Part shown: in pieces, positions 49,528 to 57,974 of the stretch
How the letters are laid out: each line of letters begins with the position of its first letter
Position numbering within the stretch: the first letter of the stretch is position 1
Assembly (NCBI RefSeq): GCF_004136555.1
Contig: NZ_NOIT01000001.1
Span: forward strand, 186,001 to 250,000
Direction: 5' to 3'
Length of the DNA: 64,000 bases
From: Kocuria carniphila
Lineage (GTDB): Bacteria; Actinomycetota; Actinomycetes; Actinomycetales; Micrococcaceae
The notes under the pieces: model-generated
Told to the model about the DNA's origin: nothing
Seen by the model: the letters and a program-made list of their open reading frames with translations, nothing else
The model's database searches: none
Made by a program: the position numbers and the translations under genes

Positions 49528-49570
49528 AACGACGTCGCCCGCGCACCTGAGGTGCGCGGGCGACGTCGTT
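49528..49570. terminator. Bidirectional terminator with 21-bp perfect stem
   Basis: The perfect palindrome centred at 49549 has arms beginning AACGACGTCGCCCGCGCACC; AAAA precedes and a T-rich stretch follows on the other side. It lies between convergent genes. Its centre, GCACCTGAGGTGC, equals the core of the intergenic palindrome family. Confidence 0.85.
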
Positions 49571-49604
49571 AATGTGGCGGCCTACTCAGACCGTCTTCGA
49601 TCCA

Positions 49605-50945
49605 TCAGCGGACCGAGCTCGAGCCTCCGGACGAGTGGCCTTCAGGACCGTTGCCGTCTGCGGCCTTACCGGTGGGCTGCACCGTGGCGGTGGGGGCTGC
49701 GGATTCCACATCCTCCTGGTCGAGATCCGGGGACGGGGTCTTGACCTCGCCCGTGGATTCGAACTCGCTCTGCTGGCCGTGCACGGTATCCACCATCTTG
49801 CGGAACTTTGCACGGGAGTCGATGAGCTCTTCCTTGTGCTTCTCCGAGATCTTGGGGAACTGCTGGGTGAGTTCCGCGATCTTGGTGGAGATGCGGTTGC
49901 GTTCCTCGGCGGGGGCATCCTTGGGCAGAGCCAGGTACTTCTCCGAGAGGTCCTGGGTCTTCTGGATGATCCGCAGGGCACGGCCCTTGGGGCTGAACAG
50001 GGATGCCAAGACGGTGATGACGAGGATCGAGATGATCACGGTCAGGGAGGTACCAATGCCGATCTCGGCAACCGGAACATGCTGACCATCGTTGATGAAC
50101 GACAAGGTGTTCTCGTGCAGAGCGTGCAGCATCAGCTTGATACCAATGAACAGCAGGATGAGCGAGAGACCCCACGACAGGTAGATCAGGCGATCCAGCA
50201 GACCATCAATCAGGAAGTACAGCTGGCGCAGACCCATGAGCGAGAACGCCGTGGCCGTAAAGACGATGTACGGCTCCTGGGTCAGGCCGAAGATCGCGGG
50301 GATGGAGTCAAGCGCAAAGAGGATGTCCGTACCGCCGATGGCCACCATGACCAACAGCATGGGGGTCATGACCTTCTTGCCGTTCTCAATGGTGAACAGT
50401 TTGTCGCGATCGTAGTAGTCGGTGGTCGGCAGGAGCTTCTTGGCCAAACGGACCACGAAGTTGTCGGCCTCGTCCGATTCCGAATCCGTGACTTCGCCCT
50501 TGATGAGCTTGCCGGCGGTATAAATCAGGATCAGACCGAACAGGTAGAACACCCACGAGAAGGCGTTGATCGCGGCGGCACCAATGAAGATGAACACCGT
50601 ACGGGCGATCAGTGCGAACACGATACCGAACAGCAAGACCTTCTGCTGATCAGCACGCGGCACCTTGAAGGACGCAATGATGATCAAGAAGACGAACAGG
50701 TTGTCGACCGAGAGCGCCTTCTCGGTGATGTAACCGCCGTAGTACTCCGCCGTGAGCTGCGGGCCGTCCATCCATAGGATGACCAGGCCGAAGAGCAGGG
50801 CAATACCCACGTACACGGCCGACCAAATCGCGGCCTCTTTGATGGTGGGCTCGTGCGGTTTCCGCACGTGGAAGAAGAAGTCGTAGGCCAGCAGGCCCAA
50901 AATCAATGCAAGGGTGATGCCCCATTGCAGACCGGTAATTTCCAT
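49605..50945 (-). CDS. TerC-family membrane protein (probable manganese exporter)
   Basis: A 446-residue TerC/Alx-type protein. The conserved pattern EKALSVDNLFVFLIIIASF near 95-113 has the acidic residues of the first repeat, and DILFALDSIPAIFGLTQEP near 220 those of the second. About nine helices are followed by a C-terminal charged tail of about 120 residues, longer than usual. TerC-family proteins export Mn2+, partly to metallate exported enzymes. A leader of about 190 nt carries a candidate Mn riboswitch. ATG 50945 has GGAAAG about 10 nt upstream. Confidence 0.92.
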   Translation of the reverse strand: MEITGLQWGITLALILGLLAYDFFFHVRKPHEPTIKEAAIWSAVYVGIALLFGLVILWMDGPQLTAEYYGGYITEKALSVDNLFVFLIIIASFKVPRADQQKVLLFGIVFALIARTVFIFIGAAAINAFSWVFYLFGLILIYTAGKLIKGEVTDSESDEADNFVVRLAKKLLPTTDYYDRDKLFTIENGKKVMTPMLLVMVAIGGTDILFALDSIPAIFGLTQEPYIVFTATAFSLMGLRQLYFLIDGLLDRLIYLSWGLSLILLFIGIKLMLHALHENTLSFINDGQHVPVAEIGIGTSLTVIISILVITVLASLFSPKGRALRIIQKTQDLSEKYLALPKDAPAEERNRISTKIAELTQQFPKISEKHKEELIDSRAKFRKMVDTVHGQQSEFESTGEVKTPSPDLDQEDVESAAPTATVQPTGKAADGNGPEGHSSGGSSSVR

Positions 50946-51134
50946 GTGTCAGCACTTTCCGTTGAGAGATCCGGATGATTACCGTGGGTCTCTCCACCGA
51001 TCGGTGCTCGGTCGACTCACCTGCGAAAGTGGTCTTGGCACCATGAGTGATCGGTTGCTGCGCCCGGAGTGACAACTTTGCCGCTCGTGCTGACGTTCAC
51101 AGCTCTTAGGGATACTCCCCCACGTTTGATGGTT
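50946..51134 (-). promoter_or_regulatory. Long structured terC leader, candidate manganese (yybP-ykoY) riboswitch
   Basis: The leader begins near 51134 and contains GGGGGAGTATCCC (51121-51109), which resembles the conserved GGGGAGUA element of yybP-ykoY RNAs. Further pairing is possible (GAGCACCGATCGGTG). The class is known upstream of TerC and other Mn exporters. The call is by motif and context only. Confidence 0.45.
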
Positions 51135-51140
51135 CGACCT

Positions 51141-51146
51141 AGTTTA
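51141..51146 (-). promoter_or_regulatory. -10 box of the terC leader transcript
   Basis: TAAACT on the minus strand, with a CTGAC-like -35 about 16 nt upstream. Confidence 0.4.
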
Positions 51147-51163
51147 CACAGACGGTGCACAGG

Positions 51164-53305
51164 TCAGGCGTGACCGGCATCTTTCATGCGGCGCAGTTCC
51201 TTCTTGAGATCCGACAATTCGTCCCGCAGCCGGGCGGCAAGTTCGAACTGCAGCTCGGCGGCAGCGTTACGCATTTGTTCGCTCAGTTGCTCGATGAGCT
51301 CCACGAGATCCTCCGCGGGAGCCGCCTGCACGCCATCTCGCAACAGCTTCGATTCGGCCTTGGACGCGGCTTCGCGCTGAGACTCGGACGCGCTCTTCTT
51401 CTTGCCGCCCTTGACGGGGGCGGTGTGATCGTTGGCGGCCGCTCGCTGAGCCAGGAGCGTGCGTGTGTCCTCGTCCTCGCGGGCCAATTGATCAGTGATG
51501 TCCGCAATGCGCTTACGCAGTGGTTGCGGGTCGATCCCGTGTTCCTTGTTGTAGGCCACTTGAATCTCACGCCGGCGATTAGTTTCCTCAATGGCTGTTT
51601 CCATGGAATCCGTGATCCGGTCCGCGTACATGTGCACTTCACCGGAGACGTTACGTGCGGCACGGCCGATCGTCTGGATCAGTGACGTGGTGGAGCGCAG
51701 GAAGCCTTCCTTGTCAGCGTCGAGAATGGCCACGAGCGAGACCTCCGGCAGGTCCAGACCCTCACGCAGCAGGTTGATACCCACCAGAACGTCGAAGGTG
51801 CCCATGCGCAGGTCCCGCAGCAGTTCCACGCGCTTGAGCGTGTCCACATCCGAGTGCAAGTACTGAACCCGGATCCCGTGTTCCATCAAGTACTCCGTGA
51901 GATCTTCGGCCATGCGCTTGGTGAGCGTGGTGACCAGCACACGCTCGTTGCGTTCCACGCGCAGTTCGATCTGCTCCAGAAGGTCATCGATCTGCCCCTT
52001 GGTCGGCTTGACCACAACCTGGGGGTCCACGAGCCCGGTAGGACGAATGATTTGTTCGACCACGGAATCCACCTTGGCCATCTCGTACTTGCCGGGCGTG
52101 GCGGACATGTACATGGTCTGGCCGATGCGTTCCAGGAACTCGTCGAACTTCAGCGGCCGGTTGTCCATGGCGGACGGCAAACGGAACCCGTGTTCCACCA
52201 GAGTGCGCTTACGGGACATGTCGCCCTCGTACATGCCACCGATCTGCGGCACCGTCACGTGGGACTCGTCAATGATGAGCATGAAGTCATCCGGGAAGTA
52301 GTCGAGGAGACAGTGGGGCGCGGAACCGCGGGGACGACCATCAATGTGCAGAGAGTAGTTCTCGATGCCGTTGCAGTAGCCCATCTGCTCCATCATTTCG
52401 AGGTCATAGGTGGTGCGCATGCGCAACCGCTGGGCCTCGACGAGCTTGTTCTGGGATTCCAGTTCTTGGAGCCGGTTCTGCAGTTCGTTCTGGATGGTTT
52501 CCACGGCCCGCGCCATCCGTTCCGCACCCGCCACGTAGTGGGACGCCGGGAAGACGTACATTTCCTGTTCTTCGTTGACGATCTCCCCCGTCAACGGATG
52601 CAGCGTGTAGATCGATTCGATCTCGTCCCCGAAGAATTCGATCCGGATCGCCAGCTCTTCGTACATGGGGATGATTTCCACGGTGTCACCGCGCACGCGG
52701 AACGTGCCACGGTGGAAATCGACGTCGTTACGGGCGTACTGCATGTTCACGAATTGACGCAGCAGGTCGTCACGGTCCATCTCCTGCCCCACGGCCAGGG
52801 TGACCATCTGCTTGACGTACTCCTCCGGAGTACCCAGGCCGTAGATGCAGGACACGGTGGACACCACCACGGTGTCCCGGCGGGTCAGGAGCGAATTGGT
52901 GGCCGAGTGCCGCAGTCGCTCGACCTCCTCGTTGATGGAGGAGTCCTTCTCGATGAAGGTGTCCGTCTGCGGAACGTACGCCTCGGGCTGGTAGTAGTCG
53001 TAGTACGAGACGAAGTACTCGACGGCGTTATTGGGCAGCAGGTCGCGCAACTCGTTGGCCAGCTGTGCGGCCAGCGTCTTGTTCTGCACGAGAAGCAGTG
53101 TGGGTCGCTGGACCGCCTCGATCAGCCACGCAGCGGTGGCCGACTTACCGGTACCCGTGGCGCCCATCAAGACGACGTCTTTTTCGCCACCCTGGATACG
53201 CTGGGTCAGTTCCGCAATGGCCTTGGGCTGATCGCCCGCGGGCTGGAACTCGGAGACCACCTCAAAGGGGGCGACGACGCGATTGATTTTCTGAGCCAGC
53301 GACAT
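51164..53305 (-). CDS. uvrB: Excinuclease ABC subunit B
   Basis: The helicase-like damage-verification subunit of nucleotide excision repair. The 713-residue protein has Walker [15 protein letters not shown] near 49, the beta-hairpin region [20 protein letters not shown] near 101, DExx box [12 protein letters not shown] near 346, motif [11 protein letters not shown] near 550 and a C-terminal UVR domain that meets UvrC. The stretch between about 610 and 660 is a charged Ala/Lys/Arg insertion. ATG 53305 has TATTCT 6 nt upstream, so the mRNA is probably leaderless. Confidence 0.97.
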   Translation of the reverse strand: MSLAQKINRVVAPFEVVSEFQPAGDQPKAIAELTQRIQGGEKDVVLMGATGTGKSATAAWLIEAVQRPTLLLVQNKTLAAQLANELRDLLPNNAVEYFVSYYDYYQPEAYVPQTDTFIEKDSSINEEVERLRHSATNSLLTRRDTVVVSTVSCIYGLGTPEEYVKQMVTLAVGQEMDRDDLLRQFVNMQYARNDVDFHRGTFRVRGDTVEIIPMYEELAIRIEFFGDEIESIYTLHPLTGEIVNEEQEMYVFPASHYVAGAERMARAVETIQNELQNRLQELESQNKLVEAQRLRMRTTYDLEMMEQMGYCNGIENYSLHIDGRPRGSAPHCLLDYFPDDFMLIIDESHVTVPQIGGMYEGDMSRKRTLVEHGFRLPSAMDNRPLKFDEFLERIGQTMYMSATPGKYEMAKVDSVVEQIIRPTGLVDPQVVVKPTKGQIDDLLEQIELRVERNERVLVTTLTKRMAEDLTEYLMEHGIRVQYLHSDVDTLKRVELLRDLRMGTFDVLVGINLLREGLDLPEVSLVAILDADKEGFLRSTTSLIQTIGRAARNVSGEVHMYADRITDSMETAIEETNRRREIQVAYNKEHGIDPQPLRKRIADITDQLAREDEDTRTLLAQRAAANDHTAPVKGGKKKSASESQREAASKAESKLLRDGVQAAPAEDLVELIEQLSEQMRNAAAELQFELAARLRDELSDLKKELRRMKDAGHA

Positions 53306-53311
53306 GCCCCC

Positions 53312-53334
53312 AGAATACGCGCCACCTCCGACAC
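53312..53334 (-). promoter_or_regulatory. uvrB promoter with RecA-NDp/PafBC-like box
   Basis: GTGTCGGAG (53334-53326), 8 nt, TATTCT (53317-53312), then 6 nt to the ATG. It matches TTGTCRGTG-N8-TANNNT at 7 of 9 box positions. Confidence 0.6.
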
Positions 53335-53335
53335 G

Positions 53336-53962
53336 CTAACTGCCCTGCAACCGCCACCATTCATCGACCTGACGGACGAGGTCCTGGACCGTGCCGGAAT
53401 TGTCGAACACGGTGGTTGCAGCGGCCCGCCGTTGCTCGTCCGTGGCCTGCGCAGCGATTCGCCGCCGGGCGTCGTCGGCAGCCATCCCCCGGTCGGTGAC
53501 CATTCGACGCACTCGCTCCTCGACCGGCGCCTCGACCACCAGAACCTGGTCCATGTCCGCATGCTGGCCGGTCTCCACGAGCAGCGGCATGTCGTAGACG
53601 ATCACCGACCCGGGCGCGGCGGCCTCGATCAAACGTGCCGTTTCTTCGCGGACCATGGGGTGAATGATGCCGTTGAGGGCATCAAGTTGAACTTGATCGT
53701 TGAACACGATGTTGGCGAGTTCTTGCCGGAGAAGCTCACCCGTGGTCAGATCGATCACCGCATCGCCAAAGTGTTCGCGAATGGCACTGTGACCCCGTTC
53801 CCCTGGTTGTTGGAGGTTGCGGGCGATGGCATCCGCGTCGATCACCACGGCACCCAGCTCGCCGAGGCGCCGCGAGACGGTGGACTTACCGGAGGCTATT
53901 CCACCGGTCAGACCCACCGTCATGACGGAACGATCCCCGGCCTTGATATTGCGATCACTCAC
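53336..53962 (-). CDS. coaE: Dephospho-CoA kinase
   Basis: The last step of coenzyme A synthesis. The 208-residue protein has Walker A GLTGGIASGKST near 16-27, VIDADAIAR with the acidic pair, LNGIIHPMVREE near 103, YDMPLLVE near 125 and a lid region RMVTDRGMAADDARRRI. GTG 53962 overlaps the upstream fusion gene by 8 nt and has AAGGAT 7 nt before; ATG 53923, right at the homology, is an alternative. It lies directly upstream of uvrB, the usual actinobacterial order, and all key residues are intact. Confidence 0.95.
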   Translation of the reverse strand: MSDRNIKAGDRSVMTVGLTGGIASGKSTVSRRLGELGAVVIDADAIARNLQQPGERGHSAIREHFGDAVIDLTTGELLRQELANIVFNDQVQLDALNGIIHPMVREETARLIEAAAPGSVIVYDMPLLVETGQHADMDQVLVVEAPVEERVRRMVTDRGMAADDARRRIAAQATDEQRRAAATTVFDNSGTVQDLVRQVDEWWRLQGS

Positions 53963-56312
53963 GTGCGGCATCCTTTTCCCCGACGATTTCCGGAACGGCC
54001 GGCACCACGTACTCATCCCAGATCCGCTGGACCTGGGCGCGGAGGTACTCGTTGTCGCCGTCGTTAACCACGACCTCGTCCGCGATCTCGCGGCGCTCGT
54101 CGTCGCTGCTCGAATCGTCGACGCGCTCCCAGGCTTCTTCGCGAGTCATGCCCGTTTCCTGGACCATGCGCTGCACGCGGATGTCGGCGGGAGCCTCGAC
54201 GGCAATAACCACGTCGAACCGTTCCGATTGACCGGATTCCACCAGGTCGCGGACATCCTGGACGAGCACGGTGTCCGGGCCCGCGCGGCGGCCTCGGTGG
54301 CGGGACTCTTCCCGCACCAGCGGCAGCACGAGCTCGTTGATCCGGTCACGGGCCGTCTCGTTGTTCGACTTCAGGTCGGCGAGAGCGGCCATGTCCACGG
54401 AACCGCCCGGGGCCATGACGGTGTCCCCGAACATCCGCGCGATGTCGTCGTGCGCGGCGGTGCCGGGACGCAGAACGTGGGCCAAGATCTCGTCGTTGTC
54501 GACCACGGTGGCGCCCAAATCCTCGAAGGCCTGCGCCACGGTCGTTCTGCCTGCCGAGTATCCGCCGATGAGTGCCAGCTGCAGAATAGGCTGACCTTCC
54601 TTCTCGCGCTGCCAGTGCCACGTGCGGGGCTGGTGGGTGTTGTGCTCCGGCTCCGTTCCGACCTCATACTCGGGGCGCATGACATAGTCCTCGACGGACG
54701 TGGACCCTTCCCGCGCACGGCGGTGGTACTCCTCCACGGGAAGCACCTGCTTCCACTGACGCGTTCGGATGGGTTTCGCCGTTCCCGCGTCTTCCCGAAT
54801 CGCTTGGAACAACATGAACGCTTGCAGGAGGGACATCAGCATGACGGGGGCACCGATCACGATGATCACTTCTTGCAGGGCCGCGAGTCCCCGCTCACCC
54901 GAGGTCGTGATGATCGCCGCACACACGGCACCGACGGACAGAGCCCAGAAGACGCGCTGCCGTTTGGGGCCTTGGTCCTCGTAACCGGATGCCATGGAGT
55001 CCATGACCAGGGCGCCCGAGTCGATGGACGTGATGAAGAAGATCGTAATGACCGCCAGTGCCAGGACTGCCGTTGCTTCGAAGAAGGGGAAGTTCTGCAG
55101 CAACTGGAACAGCGCGGCCTCCACATTGCCCTCTTCAACAATGGTCTCCGTCATCGACCGTTCCGTGCCCTGCGCCCGGTCGATCTGAAAGGCACTCAAA
55201 CCGTAGATCGCCATCCAGATCACCACGAACACCGATGGCACGCCCAGGACACCGATCACGAACTGGCGAATTGTTCGGCCGCGGGAGATCTTGGCCACGA
55301 ACATGCCGACGAACGGCGCCCAGGTCACCGTCCACGCCCAGTAGAAGACCGTCCAGTCTCCGGACCATGCGCCATTGCCGAACGTGTCGTTGAAGAAGGC
55401 CAGCGTGGGCAGCGCGTTCAAGTAACTACCCGCCGACTCGACCATCCCGCGCATGAGGGACATGCTGGCGCCCGCCATCAGAATGAAAACGAGCAGAGCC
55501 ACAGCCGCCACGATGTTGATGTAGGACAGCCGCTTCACGCCCTTGTCCATTCCCGCCATCACGGACGCGAGTCCCACCGCGGTGACCACGGCGATGATCG
55601 CGGCCTGAATCCAACCGGCCATGGGAATGCCGTAGACGTAGTTCATGCCGCTATTGATCTGCAGGGCACCCAGCCCCACGGAGACGCCCAGGCCGAACAC
55701 CGTGGCCACGATGGCCATGATGTCGATGGCCTTGCCGATCGGGCCGTGAATGCCGTCGCCCAGTAGAGGCTGGAAGGCGGACGACACCCGCGGGGGTAGC
55801 TTCCGCTTGTACGTGAAATAGCCGAACGCCAACCCGGGGACAATGAAGATGCCCCACATGTGCAACCCGAAGTGGAAGTTCGAGATGTTCAACGCTTCCA
55901 CCGCGGCCTGATCCGAGAACGGCTCGGTGCCATACATGGGCGGATTCGCGTAGTGGTTCATGGGCTCCGCTACGCCCCAGAACATAAGGACGGCGCCCAG
56001 GCCCGCGGCGAAGAGCATACCGAACCACGCGACACCGGAATATTCCGGCTCGGAATCGTCATCACCGATCTTCAGTCGGCCGTACCGGCTGAGCGCGAGA
56101 CCCATGGCAAAAATGACCATGGCCGTGACACTGAACGTGAAGAACCAGCCGGCCTGGTACCGCAAGGCGTTGGAGACGGTGCCGAAGAACCCCTGCACCT
56201 GCGTCGGAAAGAGTCCCATCGCCGCCGTGAACAGGACAATCAGTCCGGCAGATATGAAAAAGATGGAGGGTGTGGTTCTCAGGCCTAGTCGATCGTGCAA
56301 GCGATTGAGCAT
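53955..56312 (-). CDS. BCCT-family transporter fused to a CoaE-like P-loop domain
   Basis: A 785-residue fusion. Residues about 15-505 are a betaine/carnitine/choline transporter with 12 helices: GMLFAAGLGAVLMFWGVAEP near 98, the central GLGVSVGLGALQINSGM, and WAWTVTWAPFVGMFVAKISR near 325 (Trp-rich helix 8 motif). A hydrophilic linker (506-575) leads to a CoaE-like domain (577-770): GGYSAGRTT as P-loop with Arg589 in the Lys position, VVDNDEIL in place of VIDADAIA, LPLVREE, VQDVRDLVESG and RMVQETGMTREEAWERV. The real coaE follows, overlapping by 8 nt, so the domain looks like a diverged tandem duplicate. Whether it still binds nucleotide or CoA precursors is unknown. Confidence 0.9.
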   Translation of the reverse strand: MLNRLHDRLGLRTTPSIFFISAGLIVLFTAAMGLFPTQVQGFFGTVSNALRYQAGWFFTFSVTAMVIFAMGLALSRYGRLKIGDDDSEPEYSGVAWFGMLFAAGLGAVLMFWGVAEPMNHYANPPMYGTEPFSDQAAVEALNISNFHFGLHMWGIFIVPGLAFGYFTYKRKLPPRVSSAFQPLLGDGIHGPIGKAIDIMAIVATVFGLGVSVGLGALQINSGMNYVYGIPMAGWIQAAIIAVVTAVGLASVMAGMDKGVKRLSYINIVAAVALLVFILMAGASMSLMRGMVESAGSYLNALPTLAFFNDTFGNGAWSGDWTVFYWAWTVTWAPFVGMFVAKISRGRTIRQFVIGVLGVPSVFVVIWMAIYGLSAFQIDRAQGTERSMTETIVEEGNVEAALFQLLQNFPFFEATAVLALAVITIFFITSIDSGALVMDSMASGYEDQGPKRQRVFWALSVGAVCAAIITTSGERGLAALQEVIIVIGAPVMLMSLLQAFMLFQAIREDAGTAKPIRTRQWKQVLPVEEYHRRAREGSTSVEDYVMRPEYEVGTEPEHNTHQPRTWHWQREKEGQPILQLALIGGYSAGRTTVAQAFEDLGATVVDNDEILAHVLRPGTAAHDDIARMFGDTVMAPGGSVDMAALADLKSNNETARDRINELVLPLVREESRHRGRRAGPDTVLVQDVRDLVESGQSERFDVVIAVEAPADIRVQRMVQETGMTREEAWERVDDSSSDDERREIADEVVVNDGDNEYLRAQVQRIWDEYVVPAVPEIVGEKDAARE

Positions 56313-56337
56313 GTTCCATGACTTCCGGATTGGCGGC

Positions 56338-56365
56338 GCCGCCCGTGAGTTCCCTCACGGGCGGC
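56338..56365 (-). other. Hairpin upstream of the BCCT-fusion gene
   Basis: GCCGCCCGTGAG and CTCACGGGCGGC form a perfect 12-bp stem with a TTCC loop, 25 nt before the start codon. It could end transcription from the upstream gene or act in the leader. CGTTAC/GTAACG arms near 56430-56450 form a second palindrome. Confidence 0.6.
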
Positions 56366-56486
56366 AGATCACGGTCCACAACTGTACCGACCAGTTTTTT
56401 GGCAGCCCCCAATTGGCGCACCGGCAACGGAGACCGTTACTTGTTCGTAACGTTCCGTTGTTCCCCCGTCACGGAGCGGTCCGAGT

Positions 56487-56963
56487 TCAGCCGAGCCCTT
56501 CTCTCACGCCCGGGCGGAATGCGACGAACAGCCAGATTCCGTTCACGATCACCAAAATGATTCCGGGCAGTCCGAGCAGCAGGTTTCCCGGTGCCACTAC
56601 CGCGGACAAGGCCGCATGGATGAGACCGACGGTTGCGAAGACCGCACCCGCGTACCAGCCTTCGCGCAGTCGCTTGCGCAGCGGAATGTACACAGCCAGG
56701 TACATTCCGACCAGCAGAATCAAACCGACCACGGCCCCGACCCAGTACGCGCTCTCGGGTGGTGCGCCGAACGGTGCGTCCTCGAACGCTCGATGGGTGA
56801 TCTGGCCGGTGACAATGTTGGTCAGGATGGTCGTGAGGTACAAGACGCCGGAGACGATGGTCAGCGTCAGCAGTGTCCTCACGTGTTTGTCGACCTCGGG
56901 GTCGATCTGTCTGTTGCGTGCCGATGAACCCTGGGATTCCGCACGCCGTATTGTCTCACTCAT
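56487..56963 (-). CDS. Small membrane protein of unknown function
   Basis: A 158-residue protein with a hydrophilic N-terminus (1-30) and four helices, near 33-54, 73-95, 103-125 and 129-150. The start MSETIRRAESQ at ATG 56963 is chosen; a longer frame upstream lacks homology. I recognise no family. It lies upstream of the BCCT-fusion gene on the same strand with a 174-nt gap, so co-regulation is possible but not shown. Confidence 0.7.
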   Translation of the reverse strand: MSETIRRAESQGSSARNRQIDPEVDKHVRTLLTLTIVSGVLYLTTILTNIVTGQITHRAFEDAPFGAPPESAYWVGAVVGLILLVGMYLAVYIPLRKRLREGWYAGAVFATVGLIHAALSAVVAPGNLLLGLPGIILVIVNGIWLFVAFRPGVREGLG

Positions 56964-57095
56964 GGTCGGTACCGCTTTCTCCAGTGCTCCTGCACGACAT
57001 GTTCCTCCCCGAGACGCCGTGATACAAGACACACGAGAAAGCTTCTCAGTAGTAACCTTGTACGGCTGATCCGGCATCCGCCTCTGACCGCGCCC

Positions 57096-57101
57096 TAGAC
57101 T
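57096..57101 (+). promoter_or_regulatory. -10 box of the IMPACT-family gene (leaderless)
   Basis: TAGACT is followed by 7 nt and ATG 57109. Confidence 0.5.
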
Positions 57102-57108
57102 GAAGCCC

Positions 57109-57807
57109 ATGCCCATTGATCCGAACGTCTCTTACACGGTGCTGCGCGCGCATTCCGCGCACGCTCACGAGATCGAGATCAAGAAATCCCGCTTCCTGGC
57201 GCTCTTGAAACGGGTCGATTCGGAAGCTGCCGCACGCGATTTCATTGCCGAGGTCAAGGCCCAGCATCGCGACGCCCGCCACCACTGTTCGGCGTTCCTC
57301 GTCGGCCCATCTCGCGAGACGGGCCGCACCTCCGACGACGGCGAACCGTCTGGTACAGCGGGCATGCCCATGATGCAGTCGTTGAGCGCCTACAAGTCCC
57401 CCACGCAGCGTGAAGAGGGACTCGAGGGCGATCTCTCGGATGTCTGCGCCGTAGTGGTGCGCTGGTTCGGTGGGGTCAAACTCGGCGCCGGCGGGCTGGT
57501 CCGGGCCTATTCCGGCGCGGTCGCCGAGGCCCTCGAGACCGCGCCCCTGAAGACCCGCATGCGCTCCCGTTCGCTGTCCGTGCCGCTGGCCCACTCGGAC
57601 GCCGGACGCATCGAGGACGATGTGCGCACGGCCGGGTTCACGGTGCTGCCCACCCGTTACGAAGCCCACGCCGCCGTCCTCACCATCGCGGTCCCTGATC
57701 GTGAAATCGACGTCCAGAATGCCCTGGACACCGTGACCTCGCTGACTTCCGGTCAGTACACACCGGAACTCGGCGATATCGACTGGTACGACGTCCCTCT
57801 GCTCTAG
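57109..57807 (+). CDS. IMPACT/YigZ-family protein
   Basis: A 232-residue protein of the UPF0029/YigZ family. The N-terminal domain has EIEIKKSRFLALLKRVDS near 22, SDDGEPSGTAGMPM near 78-91 and VVRWFGGVKLGAGGLVRAYSGA near 118-139 (read in parts), which are the family's signatures. The C-terminal domain of about 70 residues is ferredoxin-like. The role is not established; links to translation stress are known for eukaryotic IMPACT. The gene is single and ends at a strong terminator shared with rpsA. Confidence 0.92.
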   Translation: MPIDPNVSYTVLRAHSAHAHEIEIKKSRFLALLKRVDSEAAARDFIAEVKAQHRDARHHCSAFLVGPSRETGRTSDDGEPSGTAGMPMMQSLSAYKSPTQREEGLEGDLSDVCAVVVRWFGGVKLGAGGLVRAYSGAVAEALETAPLKTRMRSRSLSVPLAHSDAGRIEDDVRTAGFTVLPTRYEAHAAVLTIAVPDREIDVQNALDTVTSLTSGQYTPELGDIDWYDVPLL

Positions 57808-57894
57808 CACCCTCCCCAGGGTGGCCCTCTCCCCGGATGCTGGGCACCCGCAAGAATCCTGATCCGTAAATCTCCCGAACGTTACCCGGGCATG

Positions 57895-57929
57895 ACAGAA
57901 CCCCGCACGGAATCCGTGCGGGGTTCTGT
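57895..57929. terminator. Bidirectional terminator between the IMPACT gene and rpsA
   Basis: ACAGAACCCCGCACGGA and TCCGTGCGGGGTTCTGT form a perfect 17-bp stem with almost no loop, between convergent genes. Confidence 0.85.
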
Positions 57930-57974
57930 GATTCAGAGGTCCGAACCACCGGGGCGGTTCAGCTCATCCGTGAA

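Noticed and set aside
53336-54016. coaE start at 54016
   Set aside because: That frame extends well inside the fusion gene; GTG 53962 with AAGGAT or ATG 53923 fits the family better.
54000-54300. Frameshift or assembly error creating the BCCT-CoaE fusion
   Set aside because: The frame is continuous through transporter, linker and kinase-like domain, the linker looks like a normal BCCT tail, and the domain is a diverged paralog rather than a piece of the adjacent coaE; still, read-level confirmation would settle it.
51854-55766. Very long plus-strand frames opposite uvrB, coaE and the BCCT fusion
   Set aside because: His/Arg/Gly-rich antisense frames; all recognisable domains are on the minus strand.
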